Source of the DNA: Microbulbifer sediminum | GTDB lineage: Bacteria > Pseudomonadota > Gammaproteobacteria > Pseudomonadales > Cellvibrionaceae | Length of the DNA: 64,000 bases | NCBI RefSeq assembly: GCF_021729035.1 | Contig: NZ_JAJSAP010000003.1 | Location: 434,001 to 498,000, forward strand | Direction: 5' to 3' | In this document: positions 1 through 9,647 of the stretch, piece by piece | Position numbering within the stretch: the stretch's first letter is position 1 | Layout of the letters: the number at the start of each line of letters is the position of its first letter | Position numbers and translations under genes: made by a program | Notes under the pieces: generated by a model | Seen by the model: only the letters and a program-made list of their open reading frames with translations | The model's database searches: none | Told to the model about the DNA's origin: nothing

Positions 1-232
1 CATCTTCCGGGGTGGCGTGGCGGCGTTCAGCCTGGGTCATCTGGCCGACTTTTTCCGCCAGTGTCATCTGCCCTACCAGGGTCGCAACACGGCTGTCGAT
101 ATCGCCCGCTTCCGGTTTTTCAGATTCTGTTTCAGCCGGTTTCACTGCATCAGGCTCCGCGGTGCAGCCCCCCAGGGCCAGCAGCAGTGCCATCGCACAT
201 GCCCCCAGTCGGCCAGAGTTATTGGCAAACAT
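1..232 (-). CDS. GH3 glycosidase lipoprotein, N-terminal part (cut by window edge)
   Basis: Only the first 77 codons are present; the rest lies before base 1. The start at 232 has a strong ribosome site (GGAGGAGAGACA just upstream). The N-terminus is a lipoprotein signal ending in LALGGC, so the mature protein should be lipid-anchored. After a Glu/Pro/Ala-rich linker comes a segment around VATLVGQMTLAEKVGQMTQ, which matches the first helix of GH3 beta-glucosidases/exo-glucanases and closely resembles the corresponding stretch (DELMAQMSLEEKVGQL) of the neighbouring complete GH3 gene. It is therefore a second GH3 enzyme in tandem, probably in the same glucan-use transcript. Substrate cannot be told from this fragment. 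Confidence 0.8.
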   Translation of the reverse strand, partial: MFANNSGRLGACAMALLLALGGCTAEPDAVKPAETESEKPEAGDIDSRVATLVGQMTLAEKVGQMTQAERRHATPED

Positions 233-314
233 TGTCTCTCCTCCACTGGTCGGCCAGTCCGGGCTGTGACACTGCCGCTGCCCGGCTGGTAATTATTTTT
301 CGTAGTGTAAATCA

Positions 315-342
315 CAATGCCCGGGCGGGAGCCCGGGCATTG
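315..342 (-). terminator. Perfect 12-bp hairpin between the two GH3 genes
   Basis: CAATGCCCGGGC and its exact complement flank a 4-base loop. There is no T-run directly after it on either strand, so it may be a weak terminator, an mRNA-stabilising hairpin lowering expression of the distal GH3 gene, or a repeat element. Confidence 0.4.
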
Positions 343-382
343 CGTGTTGCCAGTCGGTGCCGGCTATGGTTTGTGACCGTTA

Positions 383-2974
383 TCAACCCTGGCAGCGGAT
401 TTCCGCGTCCTCGGCCGCCTTGGGCACATACTTGATATTGGCCACGGCCAGGTCCAGCGCGCCCTCGCTGCGCAGGGCCATGGCGTTGGATACGCGGCTG
501 AAGTCGGCGCCCTTGTCGACGAAACACTGCAGGTCGATGGACAGCTTCTGCCACTCACCCGGCTGCAGTGCCTGCAGGGCATTCTGCAGCGGCAGTTCCG
601 CGGTGCAGTCTTCGCCACAGGCAATCACGGCATTCACCGGCTGCTCGGGCTTGCTGTCGACGCGGATATCCAGGGTCAGGGCGGCACCCTCTTTCAGGTA
701 GCGGCTCAGGTCCTGGGGCTGTTCCGCGGCCAGCATCACGCTGCCCGGTCGCAGGCCTTTCCACTGGATACGGCGCGCATCCTCCTGGGACTCCATGTCG
801 ATGGAGGCCACGGTGATGTTCTCGTCGTCACCGCTGGCGGCGCGGTTACCGGCGACGGTCACCGGTGCCTGGCCGGCCTCGGTGATCTGCAGCTGCCACG
901 GGGAACGCGGGCGGGATACCAGCATCCACGCATCTTCCAGCGCACCGTCGGCATAGGTCTGGCCGTCTTCGGTGAGCTCGTTGCTCACCAGCGATTCCTC
1001 ACCGTACTGCAGCCCGTAACCCAGCTCGAACAGGGGCTCGTAATCCTGGTGGTAGGGGTTCAGCACCGCCTGGTGCACCTGCTCCGGCCAGCTGAACGGC
1101 AGGGTGCCGGTGAACTCATGGCGCACATTGCCCTCGGCGTCGGTGAACAGCACATCCGCCACACCGGCGCCCTCGGAACCCGGCAGCCAGGCGGCCACGA
1201 AGGCATCGGAAGCGTTCATTTCCTTGTTCACCCACAGCACGCGGCCGGACAGGAATACGCTGACTACCGGGATGCCCTGGGACTTGAGCTTTTTCAGCAG
1301 CGCCAGGTCGGCCTTGGTCGCCACCTGGTATTCCAGGCTGGACAGGTCGCCGTGCCATTCCGCGTAGGGGTTCTCGCCGAACACCACGATGGCCACGTCC
1401 GGCTTTTCACCGTTGGCAAAACTGTCGGCGGCAAATTCGCCCTGCTCACTCAGGACCGCTTCACCACCGGCGCCTTTCACGGCTTCCTCGATCCCCTCGA
1501 AGATGGAGGTGGCACCGGGGAAATCCTCGCGGGTGGTACCGGTGCCCTGCCAGGTGATGGTCCAGCCACCGGACTGCTTGGCCAGGTTGTCGGCGCCATC
1601 GCCGGCGACCAGGATGTTCTGGGTCGGCTTCAGCGGCAGCAGCTGGTCGTTGTTCTTCAGCAGCACCAGCGACTTGCGCACCGCCTCGCGCGCCAGCGCG
1701 CGGTGCTCGTCGTTGCCGACGATATCTTTCTTGCCGGCCAGCGGGCGATCGTGCTCGAACAGGCCCGCGCGAACCTTGACCCGCAGGATGCGGCGCACCG
1801 CGTCGTCAAGGCGCTCTGCGCGAATCTCGCCGCTCTGCGCCTGGGCCAGGGTGTTCTTGTACAGCTCTTTCCAGTCGGACGGCACCATGAACATGTCCAG
1901 GCCGGCATTGATGGCCGCGGCACAGCTGTCCACGGTACAGCCGGGCACGAACTTGTGGCCGTTCCAGTCGCCAACCACAAAGCCATCGAAGCCCAGGCGC
2001 TCTTTGAGCACGTCGGTCAGCAGGTATTTGTGGCCGTGCAGGCGGTCGCCGTTCCAGCTGTTGAAGGAGGCCATCACCGCCTGCACGCCCGCGGGCAGTG
2101 CGCCGTAATAACCGGCGGCGTGTACCTCGGCCAGCTCTTTTTCCGGCACCTGGTTGTCGCCGCGGTCGATACCGCGCTGGGTGCCGCCGTCACCGATCCA
2201 GTGCTTGGCAGTGGCGACCAGTTTCTCGCCGCCGAGGAAGTTCTCGGAGCCTTTCTCGCCCTGGGTGCCCTTGACCATGGCCTCGGCGTAGGCCTTCACC
2301 ACGGCCGGGTCTTCCGAGTAGCTCTCGTAGGTGCGGCCCCAGCGGTCATCGCGCACGACAGCCACGGTGGGGGAGAAAGTCCAGTCGATACCGGTCACCG
2401 CCACCTCGCGTGCGGTGGCCTCGCCGATGCGGCGGATCAGGTCCGGGTCGCGGGCGGCGCCCAGGCCGATGTTGTGGGGGAAGAGGGTGGCCCCCATGAC
2501 ATTGTTGTGGCCGTGCACGGCGTCGCTGCCCCAGATGATGGGAATCGCGGTGCCGCCGTCGGAGGTGTCCATGGAGGCTTCATAGAAAGCCTCGGAGAGG
2601 GCATGCCATTCCTGCGGGCTGGCCAGCTTGTTATTGTGCGGGTAGCTGCCGCCGCCGTTCAGTATCGACCCCAGGTGGTACTTCTTCACGTCTTCCGGGG
2701 TAACGTACTTGATCTCGGGCTGGATCAACTGGCCGACCTTTTCCTCCAGCGACATCTGCGCCATCAGCTCATCGATGCGCGCCTCGACGGCCGGGTCTTT
2801 GGGCAACGCCGGTTCCAGTTTCGGCCATACGCTGATATCGCCACCGGCTGCCTCGACTTGCGCCGCGCCGCTCGCATCGGGTTTTGCATCGCTGGTTGCC
2901 GCGCGCTCACCGCAACCGGCAAGGATCGCGCTGCACAGCAACAGGCCAGTGCCCATCTGCCGGGAAAAAGACAT
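383..2974 (-). CDS. GH3 exo-beta-glucosidase/exo-glucanase lipoprotein
   Basis: Family 3 glycoside hydrolase of 863 residues, the length of ExoP-type exo-1,3/1,4-beta-glucanases that carry an extra C-terminal domain. The start at 2974 is preferred because it follows AGGAGAGAACGC and begins directly with a lipoprotein signal (lipobox LAGC, Cys21); an upstream in-frame ATG at 3028 would add a charged leader. The GH3 barrel has RDDRWGR and KHWIGDGG substrate-site motifs, and the probable nucleophile Asp336 in GFVVGDWNG. The second domain follows, then about 200 residues of beta-rich C-terminal domain. It should release glucose from beta-glucan oligosaccharides in the periplasm. It lies 60 bases after glucokinase, which fits one transcript. 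Linkage specificity is not visible. Confidence 0.93.
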   Translation of the reverse strand: MSFSRQMGTGLLLCSAILAGCGERAATSDAKPDASGAAQVEAAGGDISVWPKLEPALPKDPAVEARIDELMAQMSLEEKVGQLIQPEIKYVTPEDVKKYHLGSILNGGGSYPHNNKLASPQEWHALSEAFYEASMDTSDGGTAIPIIWGSDAVHGHNNVMGATLFPHNIGLGAARDPDLIRRIGEATAREVAVTGIDWTFSPTVAVVRDDRWGRTYESYSEDPAVVKAYAEAMVKGTQGEKGSENFLGGEKLVATAKHWIGDGGTQRGIDRGDNQVPEKELAEVHAAGYYGALPAGVQAVMASFNSWNGDRLHGHKYLLTDVLKERLGFDGFVVGDWNGHKFVPGCTVDSCAAAINAGLDMFMVPSDWKELYKNTLAQAQSGEIRAERLDDAVRRILRVKVRAGLFEHDRPLAGKKDIVGNDEHRALAREAVRKSLVLLKNNDQLLPLKPTQNILVAGDGADNLAKQSGGWTITWQGTGTTREDFPGATSIFEGIEEAVKGAGGEAVLSEQGEFAADSFANGEKPDVAIVVFGENPYAEWHGDLSSLEYQVATKADLALLKKLKSQGIPVVSVFLSGRVLWVNKEMNASDAFVAAWLPGSEGAGVADVLFTDAEGNVRHEFTGTLPFSWPEQVHQAVLNPYHQDYEPLFELGYGLQYGEESLVSNELTEDGQTYADGALEDAWMLVSRPRSPWQLQITEAGQAPVTVAGNRAASGDDENITVASIDMESQEDARRIQWKGLRPGSVMLAAEQPQDLSRYLKEGAALTLDIRVDSKPEQPVNAVIACGEDCTAELPLQNALQALQPGEWQKLSIDLQCFVDKGADFSRVSNAMALRSEGALDLAVANIKYVPKAAEDAEIRCQG

Positions 2975-3034
2975 GCGTTCTCTCCTCATTTTCTCTGGAA
3001 CTCTTTTATTCGTACTTTTTGTTCGCACTTGTTT

Positions 3035-4072
3035 TTATTCGCTGCTGCCCGGGAATGCCGCCGCCCCGTGCAGGGCCGGGAACGGGTGGTGCACCAGGTA
3101 CACCGGCAGCTCGGCCAGGTAGCCGGACATGGGGCCCTTGGCCCGCAGTCGCCGCTCAAAATCGCTGCGCGCCAGCAGCGGGCGCATCTTCGGCAATATG
3201 CCGCCGCCCAGGTAGAGGCCGCCGCGGGCCCCGAGCACCAGTGCCACGTCGCCACAGAAGCCGCCCAGCAGGCCGCAGAAAGTGTTTACCGTGTCGCGGG
3301 CCAGCGCACATTCGCCGACCAGCGCAGCGCCGCCGATATCGGCGGCGCTGCGGGCCGGGACGGCGGCATCCCGCACCGCCACCATTGCCCGGTAGATATT
3401 TTCCAGCCCGGGGCCGCTCAGCAGGTGCTCCGCGGAGACATGGTCAAACTCGCGGTGCAGGTAGCGGATGATGGCGAATTCCTCGTCGGTGGCCGGGGCG
3501 ATACTGGCGTGGCCGCCCTCGCCCGGGCGCGCCTGCCAGCCGGCCGCCGTACGCTGCAGGCCGCACACACCCAGGCCGGTACCCGGGCCCACCACGGCGC
3601 GCACCGGCTCGCTGTCGGGCAACGGGCCGGTGAGGTTGTCGACTCTTTCCAGGTGGGTGCCATCCAGGCCGGGGCAGGCCAGGGCCAGGGCGGCGAAATC
3701 GTTCAGCAGGGAGACGCGGCGATAGCCCAGTGCGTCTGCCAGCGCGGCGCCGGTAAAACTCCACGGCAGGTTGGTCACCGCCACCCGGTCTCCGTCCACC
3801 GGCCCGGCCACGGCGATGCAGGCCTCGCCGATTTCCGCCGCCGCGGCAACGGGAATCGCATCCAGGTAGGCGCGGATGGCCTGTTCGAGAGAGGCATAGC
3901 TGGCACAGGGCAGGGTGAGGATCTCCTCCACTGTGGCGTCGCCCGGGGAGGTGATGCCGAAGCGGGCGTTGGTGCCGCCGATATCGGCAACGAGCATCCG
4001 CTGCCGGCCTGTTATTGAAGTGACCCCGGAGTCGTTTTCCGGTTTTCCTACCTGTATCGCTGCTGCCTGCAT
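3035..4072 (-). CDS. glk: Glucokinase
   Basis: ATP-dependent glucokinase of the bacterial Glk family, which turns cytosolic glucose into glucose-6-phosphate. Visible motifs: phosphate-1 loop LVADIGGTNARFG, AGPVDGD, LPWSF, the catalytic Asp in LLNDFAAL, adenosine loop VVGPGTGLGV, and EGGHASIAP. The usual Glk length is about 320 residues; from the first ATG this is 345, so the ATG at 3997 (just before LVADIGG) may be the real start. Neither start has a strong ribosome site. It sits between the sugar symporter and the GH3 gene on the same strand, so glucose import and phosphorylation are coupled to glucan hydrolysis. Confidence 0.93.
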   Translation of the reverse strand: MQAAAIQVGKPENDSGVTSITGRQRMLVADIGGTNARFGITSPGDATVEEILTLPCASYASLEQAIRAYLDAIPVAAAAEIGEACIAVAGPVDGDRVAVTNLPWSFTGAALADALGYRRVSLLNDFAALALACPGLDGTHLERVDNLTGPLPDSEPVRAVVGPGTGLGVCGLQRTAAGWQARPGEGGHASIAPATDEEFAIIRYLHREFDHVSAEHLLSGPGLENIYRAMVAVRDAAVPARSAADIGGAALVGECALARDTVNTFCGLLGGFCGDVALVLGARGGLYLGGGILPKMRPLLARSDFERRLRAKGPMSGYLAELPVYLVHHPFPALHGAAAFPGSSE

Positions 4073-4243
4073 ATCCGAACCCGCTTACCCCTGTGGTTAT
4101 CGTTATTTGCGGCCGCCGCGTGTAGCGCACGACCGGCAGCATGACAAAATGCAATTACCCGCGGCCGCTGCCAAGGGGCAGCGGCTGGATAGTCGGCGGG
4201 GTGGTCCGAATTCCGGACAAGAGGGAAGCAGCCTGGCCGGCGC

Positions 4244-5572
4244 TCAGGTGCGGTTGCGCAGCAGCGGCGAGAAGGTGCCGTAGTAAAGGATGTAGCAGTA
4301 GCACAGCAGCGGCACCAGGAATGAAAGCTGGATACCGATCTGGTCCGCCAGGATGCCCTGCAGCAGCGGCACGAAGGCGCCGCCGACAATGGCCATGCAG
4401 AGAATGCCGGAGCCCTGGCTGGTATGCCGGCCCAGGCCCTGCAGCGCCAGGCTGAAGATGGTGGGAAACATGATCGAGTTGAACAGGCCCACGGCGATGA
4501 TCGCCCATACCGCCTGCATACCCGATGACATCATCGCCAGCAGGATAAACACCACCGCGCCCAGGGCGCAGGTGGCCAGCATGACGCCGGCGGAGATATA
4601 GCGCAGCAGCAGGGCGCCTGCGAAGCGGCCGATCATGGCACCGCCCCAGTAGTAAGACACGTAGCGGGCCGCCTCGCCGGTGGCCATGCCGGCCACGCCC
4701 GGCTCGCCGAAGAAGTTCACCAGGAAACTGCCGATGGCCACCTCGGCACCCACATACACAAAAATGCCCAGCGCCCCCAGTGACAGGCGCGGGTGGCGCA
4801 GCAGCTGCAGCTTACTGTCGGCACTGGAGCGCACCTGTGCCGGCAGCTGGTGGCCGGGAATGCTGGGCAGGCGGATCCAGGAGAAGAAGGCCACCATCAG
4901 CAGCAGGACCACCGCCAGCCAGAAGTAGGGCGCCTCCACCAGTGCTGCCTCCTGGGCACGGAATGCCTGCAGCCCCGCGGCGGTGGAGCGGTCAATCCCC
5001 ACCGAGACACCGGAGAATATCACCAGGCCACCGAAGAACGGCGCCAGCGTGGTTCCCAGTGAGTTGAAGGCCTGGGTCAGGTTCAGGCGACTGGGCGCGG
5101 TGGCGGCCTCCCCCAGCGCAATGACATAGGGATTGGCGGACACCTGCAGAATGGTAATACCGGAAGCCAGGACGAACAGGCCGAGCAGGAACACCTCGTA
5201 AACCTGCATGCGCGCGGCGGGGATAAAGATCAGGCAGCCGGCGCAGGCAATCAGCAGGCCCATCACCAGCCCCAGCTGGTAACCCACCCGCCTGAGCAGC
5301 TTGCCGGCCGGAATGGAGACGATGAAATAGGCCGCGAAAAAGCTGAACTGGACGAAGATGGCCTTGGTGTAACTCAGCTCGAAGACATTCCGCAGGTGCG
5401 GCACCAGGATATCGTTGAGGCTGGTGATAAAGCCCCAGATAAAGAACAGGGAAGTGAGTACCACCAGTCCGGTGCGCGTGGGCACGGTGGCCGACGCCGC
5501 AGAGCTGACCGGGGTCGCCACGCTCGCATGGGACCCGCCTATCTCGCCCGTACCGGTGACTAACTCTTTCAT
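4244..5572 (-). CDS. gluP: Sugar:H+ symporter, FucP/GluP family (copy 1)
   Basis: MFS transporter of the fucose/glucose-galactose permease family, about 442 residues with roughly 12 hydrophobic segments. Family motifs seen: LFFIWGFITSLNDILVPHL in helix 1, AGKLLRRVGYQ in the first loop, [28 protein letters not shown], and the [13 protein letters not shown] / QGSGILCMAIVGGAFVPL segment near the end. It should bring glucose or a related hexose across the inner membrane with protons. The ATG at 5572 is chosen; a GTG at 5593 is possible. It is the first gene of the minus-strand run gluP, glk, GH3, GH3. A clear paralogue lies at 8376-9647. Confidence 0.9.
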   Translation of the reverse strand: MKELVTGTGEIGGSHASVATPVSSAASATVPTRTGLVVLTSLFFIWGFITSLNDILVPHLRNVFELSYTKAIFVQFSFFAAYFIVSIPAGKLLRRVGYQLGLVMGLLIACAGCLIFIPAARMQVYEVFLLGLFVLASGITILQVSANPYVIALGEAATAPSRLNLTQAFNSLGTTLAPFFGGLVIFSGVSVGIDRSTAAGLQAFRAQEAALVEAPYFWLAVVLLLMVAFFSWIRLPSIPGHQLPAQVRSSADSKLQLLRHPRLSLGALGIFVYVGAEVAIGSFLVNFFGEPGVAGMATGEAARYVSYYWGGAMIGRFAGALLLRYISAGVMLATCALGAVVFILLAMMSSGMQAVWAIIAVGLFNSIMFPTIFSLALQGLGRHTSQGSGILCMAIVGGAFVPLLQGILADQIGIQLSFLVPLLCYCYILYYGTFSPLLRNRT

Positions 5573-6079
5573 CGGGAATCCGGCCTGTTGCACCTTTAAA
5601 GCATTATGGAAACAGCCTGGTGAAAACGCGGAGCGGCCGCCTGCGCGAGCCGCCCGCGGGCGCGAACCCGGGGGTTCGCGGCAAAAGTCCTGTGAGACTG
5701 CTTTCGTTGGGTCGTTTTTGTCGCGGGGTTACCGCTCTTCTTCTGTCCCGCCACATGGATGGCGGGGGCCGGCAGAGGGCGGGACGACCCTACCCTACTA
5801 CACCGCGGCACTCTAGCACAGCTACCGGTGGGGCCCGCGGTGCATGGCCAGCCGGTCGCGGTGACCGGGACTGAAACCGCGCCGGACGGGATGAGCCGGC
5901 AAAAAGTGTGACCATAACCACCGAAACGGTGCCACTAACCGACAGGGCGGTCCAAAAACCGGACAGGGCGGATTGGCGGTCAGGGACACTGCTGGCCGCC
6001 CCCGGGCCCACGGGTTAATATCTGCGCAGTGGTAGCGTACCGCTCACGATGAGAGATACAACACATTATTCGGGCCGCC
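5573..6079. other. Divergent intergenic region between gluP copy 1 and the histidine kinase
   Basis: About 500 bases with no convincing gene. It must hold the promoters of both divergent units. The one clear structure is an exact 10-bp direct repeat at 5941-5950 and 5962-5971, reported separately. Short frames on either strand here have poor coding character. Confidence 0.6.
5941..5971. promoter_or_regulatory. Direct repeat, candidate LytTR response-regulator site
   Basis: GACAGGGCGG occurs twice, with starts 21 bases apart (two helical turns). LytTR-domain regulators are known to bind pairs of about 9-bp direct repeats with a 12-13 base spacer, and a LytTR regulator is encoded just downstream. 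The repeat sequence does not match the general LytTR consensus, so the assignment rests on spacing and position. Confidence 0.4.
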
Positions 6080-7273
6080 ATGGCACAGACTCCCCCGCAG
6101 CAGACGGACCCTTCGGTCAGGCTGCACTCCCAGCGCTGGTTCTGGAAACTGCAGCTGATCAGCTGGCTGGGGATTCTGGTGGTTACCTTCCTGTCCCTGA
6201 CTTTCTGGCACAGTTCAGTCGAGTGGCCGCGCTTCGAGCCGGGCAACACGCTGTTCCAGTGCTCGGTGGCCTTCCTGCTGTCGCTGCTGCTGCGGCCGAT
6301 CTTCGATATCGCCTGGGAGACCCCGATCGCCCTGCGCACCTTCCTGTACCTGGTGGCCGTGGCCGTGATCGCCGGCATCTGGACCCTGGTGCGCATGGAA
6401 ATGTATATCCGCCTGACCGGCGAGCACTCCCTCTGGTCCGAGTTCGGCGGCTGGTACTACGCCTCCCTGTTCGTGTTCCTGTTCTGGAGCGCCCTCTATT
6501 GCGGGGTAAAGTATTACCTGCTGCTGGAGCACGAGCACCAGAAGATGCTGGAGGTGGCGGCGGTCCATGAGCGCGAGCAGATCCGGCGCCTGCACGCCGA
6601 GGCGGTGGCCAAGGAGGCGCAGCTGAAGATGCTGCGGTACCAGCTCAACCCGCACTTCCTGTTCAACACCCTGAATTCCATCAACGCACTGATCCGCTTC
6701 GAGCAGGCCGGCGAGGCCCGGGATATGGTCGTGCGCCTGAGCCAGTTCCTGCGCCACTCACTCACCGAGGACCCGGTACAGAAGGTGAGCCTGGAGCAGG
6801 AAATCAATGCCGTGCTGCTGTACCTGGAGATCGAGAAAACCCGCTTTGCCGACCGCCTGCAGGTTGAGCTGGAGATCCCCGACGCCCTGAAAAATGCCCG
6901 CGTGCCCAGCATGCTGCTGCAGCCACTGGCCGAAAATGCGGTAAAGTATGCCATTGCCCTGAACGAGTCCGGTGGCGTGATCAAGATCGGCGCGCGCCAG
7001 ATAGAGGCAGACCAGCCCGGAGATCCCCGGCTGGAGCTGCGGGTCTGCGACTCGGGCAGCTGCGAGGACAATCCCGGAGCGGACGCGCCGGGCCAGGCTT
7101 CCACCGGCGTGGGCCTGGCCAACGTGCGTGAACGCCTCAGCACCCTGTATTCCAATAACTACAGCCTCAGCCAGGAACAAAAGGACGGCGGCATGCTGGT
7201 ACGCATCAGCCTGCCACTCGAGCTGCCTGCCACCGGAGCCGGGGCAACAACACGACGGGAGGTAGTCGCATGA
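6080..7273 (+). CDS. Membrane sensor histidine kinase, LytS/YehU-like (His_kinase family)
   Basis: Inner-membrane sensor kinase of 397 residues. Four hydrophobic segments lie around residues 24-43, 57-75, 86-103 and 126-145. A short coiled linker follows, then the His_kinase signature LRYQLNPHFLFNTLNSINAL with the probable phosphorylated His192. The C-terminal ATPase domain shows PLAENAVKYA (N box) and STGVGLANVRERL (G box). There is no separate periplasmic sensor domain, so the signal is probably sensed within or near the membrane. The stop overlaps the start of the response regulator gene (ATGA), so the pair is translationally coupled. Position between two sugar symporters suggests, but does not prove, control of sugar uptake. 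Confidence 0.9.
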   Translation: MAQTPPQQTDPSVRLHSQRWFWKLQLISWLGILVVTFLSLTFWHSSVEWPRFEPGNTLFQCSVAFLLSLLLRPIFDIAWETPIALRTFLYLVAVAVIAGIWTLVRMEMYIRLTGEHSLWSEFGGWYYASLFVFLFWSALYCGVKYYLLLEHEHQKMLEVAAVHEREQIRRLHAEAVAKEAQLKMLRYQLNPHFLFNTLNSINALIRFEQAGEARDMVVRLSQFLRHSLTEDPVQKVSLEQEINAVLLYLEIEKTRFADRLQVELEIPDALKNARVPSMLLQPLAENAVKYAIALNESGGVIKIGARQIEADQPGDPRLELRVCDSGSCEDNPGADAPGQASTGVGLANVRERLSTLYSNNYSLSQEQKDGGMLVRISLPLELPATGAGATTRREVVA

Positions 7274-8121
7274 CCCACCTGAGAGCGGTGATCGTCGATG
7301 ATGAACCACTGGCCCTGCGCCTTTTGCAGGCCATGCTCGAGGAACTGCCGGATATCGAAGTGGTGGCCAGCTGCCGCAACGGCCGTGAGGCACTGAACGC
7401 GGTGGCCCGCCACACGCCGGACATCCTGTTCCTGGACGTACAGATGCCGGGTATGAACGGTTTTGATGTGGTGAGGCGCTTACAGGGCGATACCATCCCG
7501 CTGGTGGTTTTCACCACCGCCTACGACCAGTACGCGGTCAATGCCTTTGAAGTGCATGCGGTGGACTATGTGCTGAAGCCGCTGGAAACCGAGCGCCTGC
7601 AAACAGCCCTGTCCCGCGCGCGGGAGCGCCTGCAGGCGGGCCCGGGCCATACCGGCGGCGCCGGCAGTGGCGAGAAGAATCGCCTGCTGGCTTCCATGGA
7701 GGATATCGAGCAGCGCGACCAGGCCGAGACCGGCGCAGCGGCCGATGCCCCGCCACGGGAGGGCAAGGCCAAGCTGGCAATCAAGGACCGCGGCCGCATC
7801 ACCATGATCTGCCAGGCGGACATCGAGTGGATCGACGCCGCCGGCGACTATATGTGCGTACACGCGAGCGGTGAGACCCACGTGATGCGCAGCACCATGA
7901 AGGAACTGCAGGAGCAGCTGTCCTCCGACACGTTCAAGCGGGTGCACCGCTCCACCCTGGTCAACCTGAACTTTATCGAGCACATCAAGGTACTGAGCAA
8001 GGGCGAGTACCTGCTGACCCTGGCCAGCGGCTCCGAGGTCAAGGTAAGCCGCAACTACCGCCAGCCGATCAAGGAATACCTGGACGCGAGCAGCGGCCAG
8101 GCCGCCGCCTCCACCCAGTGA
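7270..8121 (+). CDS. LytTR-family response regulator
   Basis: DNA-binding response regulator of 283 residues, partner of the overlapping kinase gene. The receiver domain (about 1-120) has the acidic pair in VIVDDEP, the phospho-acceptor Asp56 in FLDVQMPGMNGF, the Thr in FTTAYDQYAV and the Lys in YVLKPLE. An Ala/Gly-rich linker follows, then a LytTR domain (about 165-272) with IEWIDAAGDYMCVH, FKRVHRSTLVNL and LASGSEVKVSRNYR. Such regulators bind tandem direct repeats; one lies upstream at 5941-5971. Targets are likely to include the flanking gluP genes, which is an inference from position. Confidence 0.92.
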   Translation: MTHLRAVIVDDEPLALRLLQAMLEELPDIEVVASCRNGREALNAVARHTPDILFLDVQMPGMNGFDVVRRLQGDTIPLVVFTTAYDQYAVNAFEVHAVDYVLKPLETERLQTALSRARERLQAGPGHTGGAGSGEKNRLLASMEDIEQRDQAETGAAADAPPREGKAKLAIKDRGRITMICQADIEWIDAAGDYMCVHASGETHVMRSTMKELQEQLSSDTFKRVHRSTLVNLNFIEHIKVLSKGEYLLTLASGSEVKVSRNYRQPIKEYLDASSGQAAASTQ

Positions 8122-8310
8122 GCCGCCCGCCGGGGTGACTCAGGCACCCCGGCATCTTTCCCCTTTCCTGCGCAATACACCCGGCACGCCGCATCGCCAG
8201 CCCGGTCTCGGCCGCGCCTGCTGCCTACAGCTACCACCCATCGCAAGGTGCCCGGGACAACCCCGGTCGCAGCCGTGGGCCGCATCTACGGGGCAAGAAT
8301 CCCCAGGCAT

Positions 8311-8341
8311 AAAAAAGCCCGGCAAGCTTACGCTGCCGGGC
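8311..8341 (-). terminator. Rho-independent terminator of gluP copy 2
   Basis: GCCCGGCA/TGCCGGGC stem followed on the minus strand by six Ts. It sits between the convergent response regulator and gluP genes, 35 bases after the gluP stop. Confidence 0.85.
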
Positions 8342-8375
8342 GAACCCTTCTAGGGAGATGACGAAAAGCCTTCCG

Positions 8376-9647
8376 TTAGCTTTCCATGGCGATACGGTGT
8401 CCGCGGATACCGTAAAAGAGGATGTAGAGGTAACAGACGATCGGCAGCACGAATGCCAGCTGGATACCGATCTGGTCGGCCAGCAGGCCCTGCAGCAGCG
8501 GCACCACGGCGCCGCCGACAATCGCCAGGCAAAGGATGCCGGAGCCCTGGCTGGTCACCGGGCCCAGCTTGGCCAGCGCCAGGCTGAAGATGGTCGGGAA
8601 CATGATGGAGTTACACAGGCCCACTGCCAGGATGGCCACCATGGCCAGCTTGCCGCTGCCACCAATAGCCAGGGCCAGCAGCACACAGGAGCCGGCGGCG
8701 CAGACACCCAGTACCTTGCCGGCGGGCAGGTAGCGCATCACGACCGCGCCGATAAACCGGCCCACCATGGCGCCGCCCCAGTAGAAGGCCACGTAGTAGG
8801 CTGCCTTTTCCTCGGTGAGGGCGGCGATATGCGACTCGGACAGGAAGTTCACCAGGAAGCTGCCGATGGACACCTCGGCGCCCACATACAGGAAGATGGC
8901 GATTGCGCCCAGCACCAGGTGCGGGTGGCGCAGGGCGGAGTCACCACTGACGGAGGAAGCCGCCGTGGGGGCGTGGCCATCGATACGGGGCAACTTCAGG
9001 AATGCAAAGGTGACCGCCAACGCGGCCAGTGTCGCAGCCAAGATCAGGTAGGGCAGCTCCACCGCCGCGGCACGCTCTTCGGTGGAAAGGTTGCCCTCAC
9101 CGATGCCGGCGACCGACAGGATCAGGAAGGCGCCGAAGAAGGGCGCCACGGTGGTACCCAGCGAGTTGAACGCCTGGGTCATGGTCAGGCGGCTGGCCGC
9201 GCTCTTCTCGTCACCGAGCGCGGTGACGTAGGGATTGGCGGAGACCTGCAGGATGGTGATGCCTGAGGCCAGGACAAACAGCGCAATCAGGAACAGGGTG
9301 TAGACCTGCAGGCGCTCAGCCGGGACGAACAGCAGGCAGCCGACCACGGCCACCGAGAGGCCCACCACGATACCGCGCTGGTAGCCGATCGCACCCACCA
9401 GTTTGCCGGCGGGCAGGGAGACCAGGAAGTAGGCGCCGAAGAAGCAGAACTGCACCAGCATCGCCTGGGCGTAATTCAGGTCGAAGACACCTTTCAGGTG
9501 CGGAATCAGGATGTCATTGAGACAGGTAATGAACCCCCACATGAAAAACAGTGAGGTGAGTGCCACCAGCGCGAACTGCTGGCTGGACTGCGAAGACGAA
9601 GGCGCGCTGACCGCTCCCGTCTCCAGGTTTGTTCCCAGTGTTGCCAT
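8376..9647 (-). CDS. gluP: Sugar:H+ symporter, FucP/GluP family (copy 2)
   Basis: Second FucP/GluP-type MFS permease, 423 residues. It shares the family blocks with copy 1 at 4244: [71 protein letters not shown] and a C-terminal [21 protein letters not shown]. The ATG at 9647 is chosen because GGGAAGAATAAAG precedes it and it puts helix 1 at the normal distance; a long upstream extension to 9797 is rich in Arg and unlikely. It is monocistronic with its own terminator and converges on the two-component genes. Two copies in one locus may differ in affinity or sugar. Confidence 0.9.
   Translation of the reverse strand: MATLGTNLETGAVSAPSSSQSSQQFALVALTSLFFMWGFITCLNDILIPHLKGVFDLNYAQAMLVQFCFFGAYFLVSLPAGKLVGAIGYQRGIVVGLSVAVVGCLLFVPAERLQVYTLFLIALFVLASGITILQVSANPYVTALGDEKSAASRLTMTQAFNSLGTTVAPFFGAFLILSVAGIGEGNLSTEERAAAVELPYLILAATLAALAVTFAFLKLPRIDGHAPTAASSVSGDSALRHPHLVLGAIAIFLYVGAEVSIGSFLVNFLSESHIAALTEEKAAYYVAFYWGGAMVGRFIGAVVMRYLPAGKVLGVCAAGSCVLLALAIGGSGKLAMVAILAVGLCNSIMFPTIFSLALAKLGPVTSQGSGILCLAIVGGAVVPLLQGLLADQIGIQLAFVLPIVCYLYILFYGIRGHRIAMES

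Noticed and set aside
1049..4018. A 989-codon open frame on the plus strand
   Set aside because: It is antisense to the GH3 and glucokinase genes, which show full families; its His/Gly/Val-rich, Lys-poor composition is typical of antisense frames in GC-rich DNA.
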